64,000 bases of DNA from Mercurialis annua. Taxonomy: Eukaryota; Streptophyta; Magnoliopsida; Malpighiales; Euphorbiaceae. The stretch is from contig NC_065571.1 in assembly GCF_937616625.2 (NCBI RefSeq), positions 48,779,651 to 48,843,650 on the forward strand, in the 5' to 3' direction. The notes beneath the pieces were generated by a model. That model was not told the DNA's origin. It did no database searches and was given only the letters and a program-made list of their open reading frames with translations. Shown here in pieces: positions 25,901-36,955 of the stretch (positions within the stretch are counted from its first letter, which is position 1; every line of letters starts with the position of its first letter). The position numbers and the translations under genes were made by a program.

Positions 25901-26581
25901 TCTCGAGGCTTTACAGCTGTTTCTGAATACTACACACACCAGGAAACAATAAGAGGTATAAGAAAACAACATTGGCCTGGGCACAAAAGGCAAGAGAAAT
26001 TAATAGACGTAAACCTTCTCTAACGAAGCAAGGCGATCCACCGTCAATGCATCAGCCTGAACTGCTCCACAGTCCAACAACACCTAGCAAGCCATCCATA
26101 TACGAACATCCAAGTCGGAAACAAGCCATACATACTATTTTTAAGCTGGAGCTAAAAATCAAACACTTACTTTGCGGATGAAGAGTCTGGGAGACTGTAC
26201 TTCCGAAGTGAACACAAATTCCGGTGCACCGGTGACCACGTGCACATCATGTCCAGCTAAAATTAAGTTCCTCACAACCTATTAAACATTTAAATTATCG
26301 TTAATGCATTAATAAAAATCTGATCAAATTAAATTCTGCATACACTTTTGAATGTTTAACATCCGATTGCAATCGAATTAGAATTTATGATCAGAATTGA
26401 TGATTTATGATCGGTCTGTTGGAAATTCAATTTGATCGGAAAATTCTGAAAAAAAAGAGAGGCAAGAAAGAACCTCGACGACGCGAGTGGCGTGACCAAA
26501 GCCATGGCCGGTGACATAGTAAGCGAAGACCAAATGCTTGGTGGAAGCTGATACTCCGTTGCTCTCTTCCTCTATTCTCAT
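16958..26581 (-). CDS. ARA1: L-arabinokinase (glycosyltransferase-like plus GHMP kinase)
   Basis: Phosphorylates free L-arabinose to L-arabinose 1-phosphate in the cytosol, feeding the salvage route to UDP-arabinose. Twenty-nine exons give 996 residues with no stop: 26581-26474, 26278-26171, 26083-26015, 25929-25846, 25754-25678, 25440-25374, 24480-24423, 24314-24247, 24161-24099, 23951-23898, 23814-23712, 23635-23526, 23432-23313, 23206-23150, 22485-22313, 22219-22051, 21820-21737, 21567-21442, 21150-21020, 20913-20832, 20000-19913, 19286-19243, 19141-19046, 18954-18878, 18388-18188, 17895-17730, 17597-17526, 17402-17199, 17089-16958. The N-terminal half is glycosyltransferase-like ([19 protein letters not shown] at the start; [14 protein letters not shown]). 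The C-terminal half is a GHMP kinase with [18 protein letters not shown], the ATP loop [16 protein letters not shown] and [14 protein letters not shown]. The start at 26581 (MRIEEE) agrees with Arabidopsis ARA1. A degraded copy of exon 9 lies at 28428-28646. Confidence 0.97.
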
Positions 26582-27476
26582 TCTGATCACAACTGTTTTC
26601 TCCGGTGATCACTCACGATCATCTGCTAGTATTGTTACAGTGTTATGCTAAGTAAGCTGGATATTTCCGATAATTAAACAATTTAATTTGTAACATAAAT
26701 TACAAAATTACCTGCTTAAGACGCTAATTCAGTGACCGTTTCTAGTAAGTACGAAGTGCTGGTTGGGTGGCGTGTGTATCTTAAAATCCAATTTTTCCAT
26801 TTATATACATATCTCCATTTCTTTTGCTTTCTTATCTTGACATTAATTTTTTTTTAATTTTTTTTTTAAGTTTATGAATTCATTCTAATTAATCCATTCT
26901 GTTCCGAGATTATCGACTTAAAATCTGATCAAATTTTCCCATTACACGACTGATTTGAGTTTAAAGATAAATATGACTATGTCCATCGCTAGTGGATAAA
27001 GCATAGTATTGCTTACGTGGCTCGCGATCCATTAGTATATCCAACTAATATTTTACTTATTATATTAACATTTAATTTCAATAATGTTTAATAAAAAATT
27101 AATTTCTATAAATTATATGTAAAGCTAAAATTGAAAAATGAATTATAAATCAGAATAAAATAATAATTAATAATAAATTATTTTCATAGTCAATTTTAAA
27201 AGTACTCTTTTTCCATAAAATAAAAAAAATTACTTTTTAAGCTTACGTGGTTCTAAAACTCACATGGATTGAGAATACACCTATATATAGGAATGTATAT
27301 GTTTTGTTTTGACTGATTTATTATTAATATTTTAATTCAAACCAATTATATGGTTTGGTTAATGATTTTTCAAATTGCAAATCAGAATAATAATTTTTTT
27401 ATTATTTTTCAAATTAAAATAAAACCAGCAATCTTTTAAACCGTAATATGTGGTTTGGTTTGAACTTTTTCAATCA
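26582..27476. other. Arabinokinase upstream region and AT-rich spacer
   Basis: Must contain the minus-strand promoter and 5' UTR of the arabinokinase gene, but no unambiguous TATA box was chosen. The rest is AT-rich with no recognisable gene. Confidence 0.35.
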
Positions 27477-27485
27477 AATTATCCT

Positions 27486-28326
27486 GGCTTATATTCACAT
27501 ATGGCACTCCAATTTAGACACTCCGTTAACCAAGATCCAGAACTAAATTTTGCCTGCTGAACTCCCTAAACTTCACTTAATAATCACCGATGGCACTTTT
27601 GGCATAATTTGACCGAAATACCTCTCAAATTTATAAGAATAACAAACCAATACCTATTCAATCTAGCTAAACTTAAAGTCAACCACCCAATTAAATCAAA
27701 CATAATCTAATCTAACCTAAATTCATTTCAATAATAAATTATATGATTTTTTTTTAATTTTAAAAAATTAAATAAATAATTATTTTTTAATATTAAAAAT
27801 AAATATTTTTTTTAACATTAAAAATAAAATAATTTTTTTAATTTGTCCACCAGAGAGCAGACCAACGTCGGTGAGTCAGCTCTCCGGTGCGTGGGTCTGT
27901 TGACCGGATCAATTTAAAAAAAATTAAAAAAAATTATTTACATTTTTTAAATTAAATATATTTATTTATTTAATATTTAAAATAAATAATTTTTTTCCAG
28001 AGATGGACGGTGGCGGGTGATGGTTTCCGATTGAGTGGTCTGATTTAATTGGATGGATTTGTGATTTAGGTATTGATTTTATTGAATAAATGGATTATCT
28101 TTTATTTGGTTGGGGGTGGCTTTAGATTTGGTTATATTGGGTGGGCTTGATTTTTCTTATTGATTTTAGGGTTACTTTGGGCATTTTGATAAAATATGGG
28201 GCTTGGGGAAAAAGCGCCACAGGTGATTATTAAGTGAAGTTTAGGGGGTTTAGCGGGCCAAAATTTAGTTTAGAGGTATTGGTTAGCAGAATGACTAAGT
28301 TGGAGTGTCATAGGTGATTATAAGCC
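27486..28326. mobile_element. Non-autonomous long-TIR element, family A copy 2
   Basis: An 841-bp relative of the element at 9137. Ends GGCTTATATTCACATATGGC and its complement carry the same CACTCCAACTTAG, CCCCCTAAACTT and TTGGTTANATTG blocks. Flanks AATTATCCT (27477-27485) and TATTATCCT (28327-28335) differ at one base. The central hairpin array of copy 1 is reduced here to a single GC-rich stretch near 27848-27910. Confidence 0.85.
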
Positions 28327-28333
28327 TATTATC

Positions 28334-28771
28334 CTAATCATACTATCTTCATAGATCAATTATTGATTTAAATATCAGAGTGTTGTCGGACTCAATCAGT
28401 CTGACTCATCCTCGCCATTTCCCGTGTTTGGAGTGAAAATAGAATGAACTGAACCTGTTTAACTTACAAGGACAATCTATAGTAAAAAAATTGAAGAGAC
28501 TAAACTTGCACATATAGTTCCGAACTTAACATAAAAAAATCATTATTCTTACTTGTACGCCAAAATTAAGGATAACTAGCCTCACATCATTACTGGTGTC
28601 GAGTTCCTTTCTTACCTATAAGATGAAATGCAGAAATCTACATCAAGGTATAACAAAATCTAATTTTCAATCATATTATTCTAATTATACTATTTTCATC
28701 AGCCATTAATTTAAATATGGGAGTGTTGTCGAACTCATCCGTCCAACTCATTCTCACCATTTCTCGTGATT
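28334..28771. repeat. Imperfect direct repeats bracketing a gene fragment
   Basis: About 90 bp at 28334-28425 is repeated imperfectly at 28682-28771. Shared blocks include GATTTAAATAT(C/G)(A/G)GAGTGTTGTCG and CTCACCATTTC(C/T)CGTG. The repeats enclose the arabinokinase exon fragment and may be the ends of the unit that carried it. Confidence 0.6.
28428..28646 (-). pseudogene. Duplicated fragment of L-arabinokinase (intron and exon 9)
   Basis: About 219 bp closely resembles 23973-24192 of the arabinokinase gene. It covers part of intron 9 and all of exon 9, with the acceptor sequence CTTATAG kept. Scattered substitutions and small deletions are present, for example in the region of the exon 9 donor. 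Intron sequence is included, so this is a DNA-level copy and not a retrocopy. It lies about 1.9 kb upstream of the parent gene start, in the same orientation, and cannot make protein. Confidence 0.88.
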
Positions 28772-29038
28772 GTAGGTTTGATGAAAGACCCAACTCCCCA
28801 AGACAGAGTAATCATTTGGTGTCATCTATAGAAATGATTGTTTGTTTGTGAATAAAATTCAGTTGTAATTCTGCGATAGGCAACAACCATGAATGTATAG
28901 ATCGGGGATGAGCCTCCATCACTTAGGGTTTTCGAAAGAGACAATAATGTTGTTATAGCCACTAATGGAGGAGCCAATTTGATCATTTCACCCTTTAATG
29001 GGATAGTAAATCCCATTATTCAACACACACCGAACGGG

Positions 29039-29412
29039 TTAGCGACCGATTTGATATTATCGGTTGCTAATGTAGCGGGAAAAAGGTGGGAAGAACCACG
29101 CCAAAATGTTTCTTCTCAATTTAGCGACGGAAGTGAACAATTAGTCGCTAAAATGACAAGAGACAAAACGAACCGTTTTGTGGGAGAGACATTAGCGACA
29201 GACTTAACAAAATCCGTCGCTCACGTTAGCGGCATAATATTCTCAATTACCGATGGAAAATTTTGTCGGTAATTTAGTGACATAATGCTTTCTGTGTCGC
29301 CAATGGTTTAGCGACCATAAATATACCTACTGATCCGTTTCGTCGATAATCTGTCGCTAATTTATATTAGCGACGAAAATTTTCGTCGCTAAACACATGC
29401 TTTCTAGTAGTG
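29039..29412. mobile_element. CACTA element, one truncated end
   Basis: Repeated TTAGCGAC/GTCGCTAA motifs in both orientations, typical CACTA subterminal repeats, run up to a terminus TTTCTAGTAGTG at 29401-29412. No matching CACTACTAGAA end was found to the left, so the element is truncated or rearranged. Related to the element at 62345-63701. Confidence 0.75.
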
Positions 29413-29789
29413 CAAGACACATATGTGTAATATTTATAGGTGAATAGACAATAATATGTTATATTAAGTTCAACAATTGTTGTGACTTTTTTATTTTTGG
29501 ATATATTGATTCAATTTAAAATAATTTAATAAATACAATTTACATAATGAAATATTATAAAGTATGTTTTTAAATGAAAGAAAAAAATATTATTATATTT
29601 ATATTATCATTATAAACAATGGAAAATATGATAAGTATAAAATTATAGAATAGAGAAAGTATTTTATTAGACCTTTTATAAATTAAAATATGAATAAATA
29701 AATTTTAAGATCCGCCTGTATTACTCTGCAATTACATTTCAAATATTTTATTTTTTTAATGTTCAGGTTTTGGATTCTGTTATAAAAAA

Positions 29790-30378
29790 ATCAAATGACT
29801 AAAAAAGATCAAATTTTTCATGAAAGTCTTATAAAATTTAAAACCTTTCAATTCCATCCAATTTGTCTTGAAACACAGAATTTCGTTTCAATAATGTCCA
29901 ACTCTAAATTGGAATTATATTTTGTACATATGGCGCTGACGAGACATTGCCACACATATGCCATCACGGCAATTAATATGTGAAAATTTCAAATATTTTT
30001 TTAAAAGAATATTACACCCTCAAACTTTAAATCGTTTCAACTTAATTTTTAAAATACTTATCAATTGTATATGTATTATTTATAAATTTATTTAAATGAG
30101 AAAAAAGGTGAATATGTTAACTAAGATTATAAACATAAAATTAATAAGTTTTTTTTTTTAAACATTAGTAACGTATTTGCACTTTTCACCCACTAATTGC
30201 CATGGTGGCACACGTGTGGCACGCCATATCAGCGGCTTAGCGTCACATATATAAAATCGATTGCCAATTGAGGGTTGGACATTATTGAAATAAAATCTTG
30301 CGTCTCAGGACAAATTGAATGAATTCAAAAAATTAGTATTTTTGTGGATAGTTCATGGAAGGTTTGACATTTTTGGCC
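29790..30378. mobile_element. Non-autonomous inverted-repeat element, family N
   Basis: The arms contain AATTTGTC(T/C)TGA(A/G)AC and TTTCAATAATGTCCAAC in inverted orientation at about 29850-29900 and 30270-30320. The right end is GGCC at 30375-30378; the left end is degraded. The flanks are the 9-mer TATAAAAAA at 29781-29789 and 30379-30387. The centre holds CATATGGCGCTGACG/CGTCA-type inverted repeats. No gene. Confidence 0.7.
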
Positions 30379-30387
30379 TATAAAAAA

Positions 30388-30769
30388 GGCAAAATTACTT
30401 AAAAAAAAACCCCACCTTTGACTTTGTTTTCAATTGCACCACCACGTAGGAGAATTTTCAGTTACACCCAGTTTTCGTCTGTACTCCAATTGACTAAAAC
30501 GACATCTTTTTATTTAGAAAAAAGTTTAAATTAATCCTTCATATACTAATTTATTTGTTTTTTTTCAAATGGATAAAATAATGATACAATTCCTCTATTT
30601 AGTTGGTTTTAATAATTTTATCATTAAATTAATTAAATTATCAATTTTTTTTATTTTGGGGTACAGATGAAAACTGATAACCCTAAATAGGGTGCAATTG
30701 AGAATTCTCCTAGGTGGTGGTGGAATTGAAAAAAAGTTTAAAGGTGGGGGAGTTTTCAGTATTTTTGCC
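30388..30769. mobile_element. Non-autonomous long-TIR element, family C
   Basis: A 382-bp foldback element. Arms of about 100 bp start GGCAAAATTACTTAAAAAAA on the left and GGCAAAAATACTGAAAACTC on the right (complement). They include TTCAATTGCACCACCAC and GTAGGAGAATT. The perfect 9-bp duplication TATAAAAAA occupies 30379-30387 and 30770-30778. The left copy is also the right target copy of element N. Confidence 0.9.
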
Positions 30770-30778
30770 TATAAAAAA

Positions 30779-32479
30779 TGAAACTATGAGGGCTTTTCAT
30801 CAATTAATAGAAGTGAGAGGAGGTTAAAGGGAAAACAAAAGAAAGTTGGTGAGTTTGAGCCGATTGAGTAGCGAGGCTTTCTCTATATAAATAGAGCCCT
30901 TGAGGAGCTATTTTATTAGGGTTTTAGAGAGGCCGCAGTAAGGTATTCTATTTTCGCCGCACAAAGCCTGGTGTAGATTTTAATTCGAATTGATTTTGGG
31001 GTAGGGTTGGGGGATTTGATAATGAAATGGGGCTGGAGTTTGGCTCTTTGGCGAAATTAACAGTGCCATAGAGATGAATGCAGCTCCCTATATTAATAAT
31101 CTTGTCTCATTTATTCGCTTCGATCTTCTTGTTGTGGCGATCTTGTTCATTCGAGATGGAAACATTTATTTTTTTGATTTGTTTTTTAATATCGAGTGGT
31201 AATTCAGGCAACCTCTTGGCTCAATATACAATAGCTAAGAAGGTGTTTAGCTGCTCGTAAATTAATGTCTTTTGCTCTTCAGATTTGCTGATTTTTTTAT
31301 ATGAAGCTGGTCTAGTAAGCTCAAGTACATTCTAATGTTTTTCCCAAGTTTTTTCATCACACATCTGTTATTTCTTTTCTTTAATTTTTCGATCTAAATT
31401 AAATGGGGTTTCATTATTCGTTTTGATATAAAATGGGTTTTGTTTTTGAGAATTTACATAAGCAAGCAATTTTTTTAGTTTTGGAGTCGGTGTACGATAC
31501 AGTAATTCTCCTATCCAATAATCAAAATGGCTACCAAGAAATAATAAAATTTGTATTGGCAATGTGTTGTGGAACCATACAATATTGGCGTCAATTTTGC
31601 AAACCTTTAATGCTTTGCCCTGCAGTGCCGCTGCTGTTTGCTTCATCTGTATCCATCATTTGGACTTGTTATCAGAAATACCTGTCTCAGGTAACTGAGA
31701 TGCAATCCAAGGAACAACTGACAAACAAACTCTGAATTTCCGGACCACATCTGCCAAAATTGAATATATATTTGTTAGAGAACTACATATTTTAGCAAGG
31801 ACAAAAACCAATTATAATCACCTCCATCAAATGGAAATTTAATAAAAGAGAAACTGGCTACAAATTATAAAAAACGGCTACAAAGGTAGCTATCAATTGC
31901 ATAGTCTGAAACTGTGACTTATCTCAAAGGATTTGCAGGAAGTATTGCAAACCTGTGTGTGTTTCTAATGATGAACCTTCATCATCTATTAGGACTTACC
32001 AAAAAACTGAGGAACTGTAAATGAAAATGTCAAGAGATTACTACAGATGAACAGAATATGATCTTGCAACGAAATTTGCAGTTCCGGTATGATTATTAGT
32101 ACTGTTGATGATCTCGCATAACCAGACTCTCAGAGAGCTAGGGGATCTCAGACTACCGATCTACCTAGCTAGCCATTATGCAGCTATAAATACAGAAGAA
32201 CAACAATGTATAGGTACTTAAACTTATACATTAATCATTTTGAACTTATAGAGAATCTAACTGACTTAAGCCTGAGAATAGTGTTTAGGCAACAAAGGCC
32301 GACTTCTTCTGACTATTTCTATTTTGTTTTTGGAGCTTGACTCTACATCCTAATCATACTGTGGATGGAGCAGTATGATAGAGGGTACTCTACTGGATGC
32401 CAAGTGAAAATTATTACATAATGTGTTGAAAGAGAAATTTCAATTATAAATAGATGGAACATTAACGAGACATATAAGC
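30779..32479 (+). other. Promoter-like segment and unassigned DNA
   Basis: A TATA-like CTATATAAATAG at about 30883-30894 is followed by TTAGGGTTTTAGAGAGGCCG, a leader style common in plant housekeeping genes, and then donor-like GTAAGGTATTC. No credible coding exon follows before 32480. Either a noncoding transcript or a promoter remnant is possible. Short open frames from 31000 to 31740 resemble nothing I recognise. Confidence 0.3.
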
Positions 32480-32694
32480 CATGTTTGGTTCATGGAATAA
32501 GTGCGAAATGGAATAGCTATTCCGTATAGAATGACAATTCTTTGTTTTGGTTTCATAGAATAGGTATTTCAAAGAATTGCTATTCCATGATTTTGTGGAA
32601 TAAACACTCCTCTAAAAAACTAAAAAATGACTATTTCATTCCTTATGGAATAACTATTCTATTACATGCTATTCTATTCCATGAACCAAACATG
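32480..32694. mobile_element. Small MITE-like inverted-repeat element
   Basis: Ends CATGTTTGGTTCATGGAATA and TATTCCATGAACCAAACATG (imperfect) enclose further internal GGAATAGCTATTCC-type inverted repeats; total about 215 bp. No target duplication could be fixed, so the superfamily is not assigned. It lies about 270 bp upstream of the RlmH-like gene. Confidence 0.65.
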
Positions 32695-32963
32695 ACCTAT
32701 ACAGTAAAAACAAATAGTGACAATGATAAAAATGCATCATAACAATAACAATTGTATTTATTTTGGACAAAAACAGACGCACTCCAATTCCAGTTTCGCT
32801 TAAGTTTGGGCCGTCGTCTTGTCTATTGGCATGGGCTTCCTAGCCGAACAAAATGATGGAAACGACTCGTCGTGTTTGAGGAGCTCTGCTATGCATGTCG
32901 TCAATTCAAAGGAAGAGAGCGCATACAGAAATCCAAGCGAATTTACTGCTATTATAAAAAAAG

Positions 32964-35818
32964 ATGGCAATCTTATCCTGCACCAGCTTTCATTTTAACG
33001 TCTCTTCGTCTGCTTCAGGTTCATGTACGCTCTTCCAAATCATCATCATCATCATAATCATCTCATAAGTAGAACAACTAAATTAATCATATTCACTTTC
33101 TGAATTTTCAGGTAGTCAAAGTAAATACTCTGCTCAATCAGTGGTAACACAGAAACCATCAATTTCCTGTCTCTAAAATTCATTTTTGAAATTCTTACCC
33201 AAATTCATCTCATGGACAGAGAGCATTGCCCATAAGAATAATCACAGTTGGAAAAAAGAGGTCCCCTGGGGTACAGCTGCTGGTAGATGAGTATATTGGC
33301 AAGCTCAAACATTATTGTCCCGTGGACGATATACAACTTCGCTCTAATCCTAGAAATGCTCGGTATCTGACTTTTTTTTTTGTCTCTAGCATAATAGGAA
33401 CCTATTATTTTCAATATTTTTCTTTAACATATTTCTGATCGTGCACCGATGTCTCTGCAGTGACGTGAGGGCTCAAGTTGATGACGAAGACATGGCAGCT
33501 ATGAATCTTATGAAGTCTGATGATTGGGTATATTCTCTTTATAGCATTTGAATGTTGATTCCTTTGTTTGAGTAGAGCTATTCTAGTATTAGACTATACT
33601 AGATCAACACGCCCAATATCGTTAAATTGTCTGAAAAGGAATTTTAGAACTTGAAATTGGATGCTCACTTTATTTTTCATTCCACTATGTTTTTTTCCGG
33701 TTAATGAGTACACCCTTTCCCCCCTTAAAGTAGGTTGCACATTTTGCTTCATGGCTGCTCTTATAAACGATTTAGGAACAAGCTATAGAGCCTGATAATG
33801 GAATAGAGCAGCAGTTTCAAGATTCATTTGGGAATTACTTTATGGGCCACTTGGGTCATTGAAAATAATGTGACATTTATGAGAATCCGGGGTTTGACTT
33901 GGCTATACCTCATGAACCAAGTTGGGTTTGGAGCCGCTTACTTAAATTGAGAATAACTTTTTAAAGACTGTATTCAGTAGGAGATTGTTAGAAGATATAG
34001 ATTCTGCTTTTGAGGTGACTCTTGGATCAATGGAAAAGATTTGAAAGAGTTGTACCCTGAAGTAACAATATGAGATTCTGGAATAAGTGGAAAAGTAAAA
34101 GTTGCTTAATTATGGATGAATAAAAGATGGGTTCTGCCTGATCCCATTAATGAGGAGACAGCAAAAGTTGGGAGTTCATTTAGGATAGTTGCAGATTTAA
34201 TGACAATAAAGAAGATGCACTTAACTGGAAGCCTGCTGGTAATGGAAAGTATAGTATTGCTAGTGCTTGGAATGGCATTAGATGCAAATATGATAAAGTA
34301 AGCTGGTATAATCTTTTATGGGGTAACATGTATTATTCAAGGCATGCATTTATTTGCTGGCTAGTTCTGCACAGAAGCATTCAGACCAAGTTTGTTTAAA
34401 TGGAGAATCGTGTCGTGTGATTGTTGTGTACATTGTAGAACTGATTTTGAAACTGTAGAGCATCTGTTCTTTAGTTGCAGGTTTTCTAATCTTGTTTAGT
34501 GCAAGGTTTTAGTTGCTTGTTGTGGTGGAGGGAAACCTTTCAGACTGACAAGGGAAGTGTCTTGGTCTGCAGAAAAACTGGTGGAAAGAATTAGCAATCA
34601 AAATTTGCAGAGTTGCTTCTGCAGCAACAGTCTATGCACAATGGATAAACAGGAAGAAGATAATTTTTCAGCAGAGCAGGCCTGACAGTAACGAAGTGTA
34701 TAGATCCCTTAAATGGAAATGTGATGTTGAGATTTTGTTATTATAATAGGCAGATTAATGTAACTTGGCAATCTCTGCTGATGTAAGGGATCTATTCAAT
34801 CTATTGTAAGAGATGTTTATTGAGCTAATAAATGTTTCTTTTGGTTGCTTGACACAAAATAAATAAATAGAGGCTGATAATTTGTGTGTTCAGTCTTTCC
34901 AAAAGTAATTGCAAACAAAGCTTTTCCGACTCTCATTTGTTCATCTTTATTTACAAATGTGTCTTTTGCAATAATTTACTCGTAGGTTGTTATGATGGAT
35001 GAGCATGGACTTGATATTGGGTCTGAGCAGATGGCGGACTTGGTTGCAGATGCAGGCAACACTGTGTGAACCTACTTTTCTGTCTCAAACTGTCCAATCC
35101 TGATTTACATTGATTAATATCATTCTTTTTAATTTGAATAACATTAATGCTGTATATGTGTGTGTGTATTTTTGCAGGGAGCTTCGAGGTTATCATTTTG
35201 TATCGGTGGTCCTTACGGTCATGGACAGCGAATTCGAAAACGTGCTAATAAATCAATCAGATTATCTTCCATGGTGTTGAATCATCAGATTGCATTGCTT
35301 GTCCTCATTGAACAACTTTATAGGTAAGCATTTCTTGATGTGCAATCATATTGAACTCTATCGGTGCTTATAACACTGAGAACAAGGATGACGAACCAGT
35401 ATTACTCTTTCACCCTAGTCTGTTCCAATGTATCTCTCAGACTCGGTGTATTAATATTGACTGCTTACAAGCTGCCTACTCATGATTGAAGTTTCCTGAA
35501 GTTTTAGAACCCCAGTCAAATATTTTGCCTTTGTAACTTTTTTGTTTTTAAAAATTCTATTTGCTGGCCATTAAATCAGATTGATATTGTTGTAGATTTA
35601 GGTATTTGTTGAAAAAAAGTTTTAAACAGTTTCCCCTGAAGACAAAAATTGGATTGTTGGTGATTTGTGTGGTTTTTGTTTAGGATATGTGAAGCTAATT
35701 CTGTGCTTCAGAATGTTACCAGCAACAGCAAGTTATGTATTAACAGAGTAATGGGAAATTTTTTGTTTGACTTTTCAGGTCATGGACAATTCTTAAAGGG
35801 CAAAATTACCATCACTAG
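32964..35818 (+). CDS. RlmH/YbeA-type SPOUT RNA methyltransferase, probably organellar
   Basis: Plant homologue of bacterial RlmH (YbeA), which methylates a pseudouridine in large-subunit rRNA using S-adenosylmethionine; activity of the plant protein is inferred. Seven exons: 32964-33018, 33112-33143, 33220-33362, 33461-33527, 34986-35063, 35178-35323 and 35779-35818 (186 residues). The first 30 residues are rich in Ser and look like an organelle targeting peptide. The SPOUT domain starts at LPIRIITVGKKR. The SAM-binding knot is visible as FCIGGPYGHGQRIRKRA and LSSMVLNHQIALLVLIEQLYR, ending in the family-typical WTILKGQNYHH. Exon 2 is only 32 bp and was chosen because it restores the frame between the leader and RALPIRI. 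The 1.46-kb intron 4 contains a LINE remnant. Confidence 0.92.
34130..34840 (+). mobile_element. LINE (non-LTR retrotransposon) remnant in an intron
   Basis: Broken frames translate into the C-terminal part of a plant LINE reverse transcriptase. They show a GKYSIASAWNGI segment, RHAFICWLVLHRSIQTKF and ETVEHLFFSC of the zf-RVT zinc-binding domain, and YAQWINRKKIIFQQ near the end. Stops and frameshifts are frequent. It has the same orientation as the host gene. Confidence 0.75.
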
Positions 35819-36360
35819 CCATTGGATTGTGTTTGTATTTTGGAACATGTCATGAAGGATTGCACTGTTTCTTAGAGAGAAAGATACAAGTTGACTGGTC
35901 CATGAAGACAAATTCAAGGGCATAAATGCATGATCTATAAATTGATGAGGTTGTGATTTGATGATCTCGGAAGAATGAATTTGATGTAAATTACAAGTGT
36001 TATATATTATGGAGAATGGAAAATCTGTTTCTATACATTTTATTTTGTTTTGGTTGACAAAAGAACGCATAAAATGCCGGACGATTAATCCCAAAGTTTG
36101 TAAATAATGAGATTATTCGACTTTGCATTCTGTTTATTTCTATGAAAACACACAGAAAAATGCAGCAGTAACACTCTCTATTCACCGATGCATTTAAGTT
36201 TTACCCTGTTTCAGTCAGTCTGAGTCAGGCTGTGTTGTGGCAATTTAGTAATATGTAGGCAAAAGGAGGTGCATTATTGATACAATTGGATAACTCAGTC
36301 TTGACTGGAGGAGGAATGGTTGTAATCTACTGATTGCAGTTTTGTTTGCAAACTGGAACG
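35819..36360. other. Spacer between two genes
   Basis: Holds the 3' UTR of the methyltransferase gene and the upstream region of the next gene. No TATA box was confidently placed. Confidence 0.35.
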
Positions 36361-36955
36361 ATGATCATCATACAAAATCTTCCGATTAATATCGCTCCCA
36401 ATTGCCACCAGATGTCACCATGGCCTTGCCGGTGGCGGACAACTGCACATTTCCTTAAGCCTCTGAATTGCGCTCCTCTTCAGCAGCAGCTGCTACAAGA
36501 AATCCACCAGGTTTTTTGTTTTAATTAGAATAGTAAACATGCCAGAATTGTGAAACACAAGTTCATATATATTTGTTACTCTGTGAATACTGATAAACAT
36601 GGTGTTGTATGCTATGCTAAATCCGCCTCTTACTCCAGTCCAGTCGTTTTTTTAAGCTAGGATGACTCAGGAATCATGTGTGACCCTTGCGGAGGAAGAG
36701 GATGGTTACTTTGTGATTTCTGTCAAGGACAAAAAACCAATGTCAAAGCTGACAATAAGCGCATCTACCGTCGATGTCCGTCTTGCAGAGCTGTACGTAC
36801 CTTATTCCATGCTCTTCATTCATATCTCATTTCTGTAAATGAATTGGTGGTTTTTCTTTGCAATACAGATTGGATATGTGTTGTGCCCAAATTGCAAAGT
36901 TTACAAGTGTGTAACTTTCCCAGATTACAATGATGGCGACAATCCGTCCTCCTGA
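36361..36955 (+). CDS. Small DnaJ-type cysteine-rich (four CXXC) protein
   Basis: About 122 residues from exons 36361-36510, 36661-36792 and 36869-36955. The last two exons encode four CXXC motifs: CDPCGGRGWL, CDFCQGQ, CPSCRAIGYVL and CPNCKVYKC. This is the zinc-binding layout of DnaJ cysteine-rich domains, here without a J domain. Plant proteins of this kind often assist folding or assembly in plastids, but this one is not identified and no function is claimed. The second exon is taken from the acceptor CTAG|GATGAC at 36660/36661 because it keeps phase; the next AG would shift the frame. The first exon is less certain: the ATG could be 36361 or 36412, and no clear transit peptide is seen. 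Confidence 0.75.

Noticed and set aside
31955..32040. C/D-box snoRNA (ATGATGA followed by CTGA)
   Set aside because: The boxes are short and common by chance; no terminal stem or convincing guide sequence could be paired.
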